Source: Magnaporthiopsis rhizophila (lineage: Eukaryota; Ascomycota; Sordariomycetes; Magnaporthales; Magnaporthaceae). From it: DNA of 10,524 bases. Of this stretch, positions 8,180 through 10,524 are shown in pieces; positions within the stretch are counted from its first letter, which is position 1; every line of letters starts with the position of its first letter. Below the pieces are notes generated by a model, which saw only the letters and a program-made list of their open reading frames with translations, made no database searches and had not been told where the DNA came from. Where the stretch lies: assembly GCA_003049465.1 (NCBI GenBank), contig PYSS01000266.1, forward strand, positions 1-10,524. Reading direction: 5' to 3'. Made by a program: the position numbers and the translations under genes.

Positions 8180-10245
8180 TTACAACCCCCTCTCTTGCTC
8201 AAACCGGGCCTTGGGGCTGCTCGGATGGCTTCCTGCCTGGCTGCCCTGCATCTCGTACGGTTGCCCCGGCGAAGCCGGTAGTTCCGAGTACATGGCGGGC
8301 TGCAGCTCTTGCGGTGGCGGCGGCGATGGTGGCGAGACGGCGGACCACTTTGCCGTCGCATCGCCATCAAGTTGGTGATGATGCGTCGGGGTGTAGTAGT
8401 GCATCTGGCCCATGTGGCCTTGCTGGCCGTCATCCACCTGCTGCTGTTGGGCGCCGCGAGCCTTGCGTCGAGGCTTGTACCAGACGCAGTAGAATACTAA
8501 GCAGCCGACCAGCGCGAGAAACGCCAGGCCGCCGATGACGCCTCCGACGATGGGGCCGATGGGAGGAGAATTGTCGGTCGGTGCGCTTGGGGGCGGGGTC
8601 TCGCCGGTCAGGGGGGTCTCGATGACTTGGGCAAAGAGAGCCTGGGTGTCTTTGCTATTCCATGTGACGTTCTTGAGGCCGCTGTTACGTCGTCAGTATC
8701 AAGCAAAGCCCGCAGAGTTTTGTTTGGGGAAGGAAAAGAAAATGCTCACGAGTTCTTATACCAACTCCGCACCATGGCTGGCTGCTGGTAATCCGCGGCG
8801 TCATGCGCGTAGTCGGGTTTCCACTTCAGGTCCGTCATGTCAAAGATATGCATCGAGTTGTCGCCCCAGGGGTCCCGCCGCTTCCACACGTCGTTGACGC
8901 TGTCCTTGGCCTCGGAGCCGCCGACGGCGAGCATCTGGCGCCCTCCTTTCCCCACCACGGCGCACGCGTGGTCCCGCCGTCCTTCGTCCGCCAGGCTCGT
9001 GCCGCCGGCCACGGGCGCGACGGGGAACCACTCGAAGCCCGGGACGGCCAGGATGTAGGTGTCGGCCGGGGTCGCGCCCGAGCCGCCAAAGAGCACCACC
9101 TCGTACGTGTTGCTGTTCTTGGCCTTGGCCGCCACGGCGCACGGCTGCTCGCGCTGCTTGGGCGCCGTGCCTGTCGTGCGCTGCGTGTGGAAGGTGTCGG
9201 ACCCGATGTCGTAGAAGGTTATCTGGTCCGTCCGCACAAACTCCCTGGTGAACCGGTTCTCCCAGGTGCCGTGGTAGCCGGCCAGGAACAGCACGATGCC
9301 CTTGCCGTCCTTGCCCAGCGTCGGGAGGCACACAGCCTGCCCGCTCACGTGCGTGCCCTCCATCCTGCCGCCGCCGAAGCCGGAGCCCTGGGTGGTGCGG
9401 TTGCGCCACGTGCCGCCGGCGATGTCATAGATCAGGAGTCCCGTCAGCGCGCGCTGGCCCGTGCCGTTCAGCCGGTGCGGGAAGCCGCCGTCGGTGGCGC
9501 CGCCGATGAAGCCGCCCATGTAGAAGCCGAGCCCGTTGCACTGCGTCCAGCTCCCGCCGCCGGTGCGGTACAGCGGGTCCTGGGTCGTCTTGTCCGTGGG
9601 CCTCTGCGACGCCGCCTGTTCCACGGTGCCATACTGGCCACTCGAGCCGCTCGGGGTGTACGCCCACGGCCGCGGGGAGGTGGCGGCGAGGTTGGCTCTG
9701 CCAAACGACCCTGCTCCTCCCCAGAAGATGATCTGTTTGTCGTCCTTGGTCCACATTGACGGGTTGTCCGCGGAGATGTTCTTGTACATGGCGTTCTCGT
9801 TGGCGAACTGGGCCATGTCGATCTCGCTTTTGACCCAGGATCTCCCGAGCGGGATCGCAAAAGTTTGGTTCTCTATCCCGGTGGCTCAGCATCACAGCGC
9901 AGCAACTTGTTGAAAGCCAGCCCTATATGTGTTTTCAGGCGATGAACGGCTGTGGCTAGACCAACACGAAAAAAAAGACGGAGGCTTACCAATCGCCCAA
10001 CCATCACTCCAGAGGCGCTTTGGCTTGCTGGAGATGCCGCCGTGGATGAATAGTTGTTCGTTCATTACAACCACTGGGCGATAGTCGTATTAGCTAAAGT
10101 GGTTTGCGATGGGCATCGGGATGGGAGCGTACATACCCGAGGCTCCTTTTCGCCACGCATAGACTCCATCGTCGCAGAGGCTAGTCTGCCATAAAAACAA
10201 GGATGCAACTAGAAAGAGTGTAGGCCAATTATTCGAGCACGACAT
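8180..10245 (-). CDS. Membrane-anchored extracellular Kelch-repeat protein (four exons)
   Basis: Minus-strand exons 10245-10137, 10073-9990, 9872-8750 and 8681-8180 join to 605 residues. The introns (63, 117 and 68 bp) have GTATGT, GTAAGC and GTGAGC donors, CAG/TAG/CAG acceptors and branch-like CTAAT, CTGAG and CTGAC. Residues 1-23 form a signal peptide with a hydrophobic core at 9-19. Kelch strands ending in Gly-Gly or a variant recur at 44-49, 112-117, 180-185, 258-263, 323-328 and 378-383, so a six- or seven-bladed beta-propeller is likely. A Pro/Thr-rich linker (about 466-480) leads to one transmembrane helix at about 480-507, followed by basic YKPRRK and a cytoplasmic tail of about 100 residues rich in Gln, His and Pro. 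The topology is that of a surface sensor or adhesion protein, resembling fungal 'cell wall anchored' Kelch proteins. Its ligand is unknown. An in-frame ATG at 10365 would add 40 residues and bury the signal peptide, so I chose the inner ATG, which has A at -3. Confidence 0.88.
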
Positions 10246-10524
10246 CTTTGGCCGTGGAAAAAAAAAGACGGCGAAAAACAAAAAGAAAGAAACACGCTTG
10301 ATGCGTACAGAAAGTGGAACAAACGTGCAGCTTTTGGGGTCACAGACACGACATCTCTGGGACAAGACGCAAGAGAGGAGACATCAGCCGAGAGAAAGAG
10401 AGAAGGAAAATAGGAAATCCAGGACTGGGATCCATTTCTGGGTTGGTCGGGCTGAGCCGCTTACGGCCGCAGGCTGCTGCGGCAGGAACTTCGAACCATG
10501 CACCCTTGCCGCCTCCTGTCACAA
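10246..10524. other. Upstream region of the Kelch gene
   Basis: On the minus strand this stretch is rich in pyrimidine tracts: T/C-runs opposite the A-rich 10257-10292 and a CT-rich tract opposite 10375-10410. Such tracts are common around fungal transcription starts, so this is probably promoter and leader. An in-frame ATG at 10365 lies in it, without a stop before the chosen start. I see no other gene, no TATA box and no RNA gene. Confidence 0.45.

Noticed and set aside
8803..9759. 318-codon plus-strand frame opposite the Kelch exon 3
   Set aside because: An antisense shadow of the Kelch exon. It lacks domains and is rich in Arg, Ala and Val.
10243..10365. Upstream in-frame ATG for the Kelch gene
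   Set aside because: Starting at 10365 would place a 40-residue Cys/Phe-rich extension before a textbook signal peptide. The inner ATG at 10245 gives a normal secreted N-terminus.

Overview
The window looks like a piece of a filamentous ascomycete genome (Pezizomycotina, probably Sordariomycetes). The genes are broken by short introns of 62-117 bp with GTAAGT/GTATGT-type donors, CTAAC/CTGAC-like branch points and YAG acceptors. Coding exons are very GC-rich, especially at third codon positions, while the spacers are visibly less so. There is no bacterial signal: no operons, Shine-Dalgarno sites or IS elements.

Layout. (1) Bases 1-183, minus strand: an open reading frame that leaves the window at its left edge and is probably the 5' part, or an internal exon, of an unidentified gene. 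(2) Bases 184-3451: more than 3 kb without a convincing intact gene. It holds one small protein-kinase-like motif that may be a relic, and its right end is the likely promoter and leader of the next gene. (3) Bases 3452-5302, plus strand: a complete four-exon cytochrome P450 monooxygenase of 535 residues, ER-anchored, with a normal haem-thiolate loop but an unusual I-helix motif. (4) Bases 5596-7332, minus strand: an intronless type II membrane glycosyltransferase-like protein of 578 residues (DUF604 / GT31 fringe-like), convergent with the P450. (5) Bases 8180-10245, minus strand: a four-exon gene of 605 residues for a secreted-side Kelch beta-propeller with signal peptide, one C-terminal transmembrane helix and a Pro/Gln/His-rich cytoplasmic tail. 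(6) Bases 10246-10524: the pyrimidine-rich upstream region of the Kelch gene.

The three intact genes all encode secretory-pathway proteins: ER (P450), probably Golgi (glycosyltransferase) and plasma membrane or cell surface (Kelch). They do not form an obvious pathway. A P450 next to a glycosyltransferase could belong to a secondary-metabolite cluster, but no polyketide synthase, peptide synthetase, terpene cyclase, transporter or regulator is in view. I found no clearly new biological system. The points most worth a second look are the altered oxygen-activation motif of the P450, the surface Kelch receptor-like architecture, and the gene-poor left third with its unidentified partial gene.
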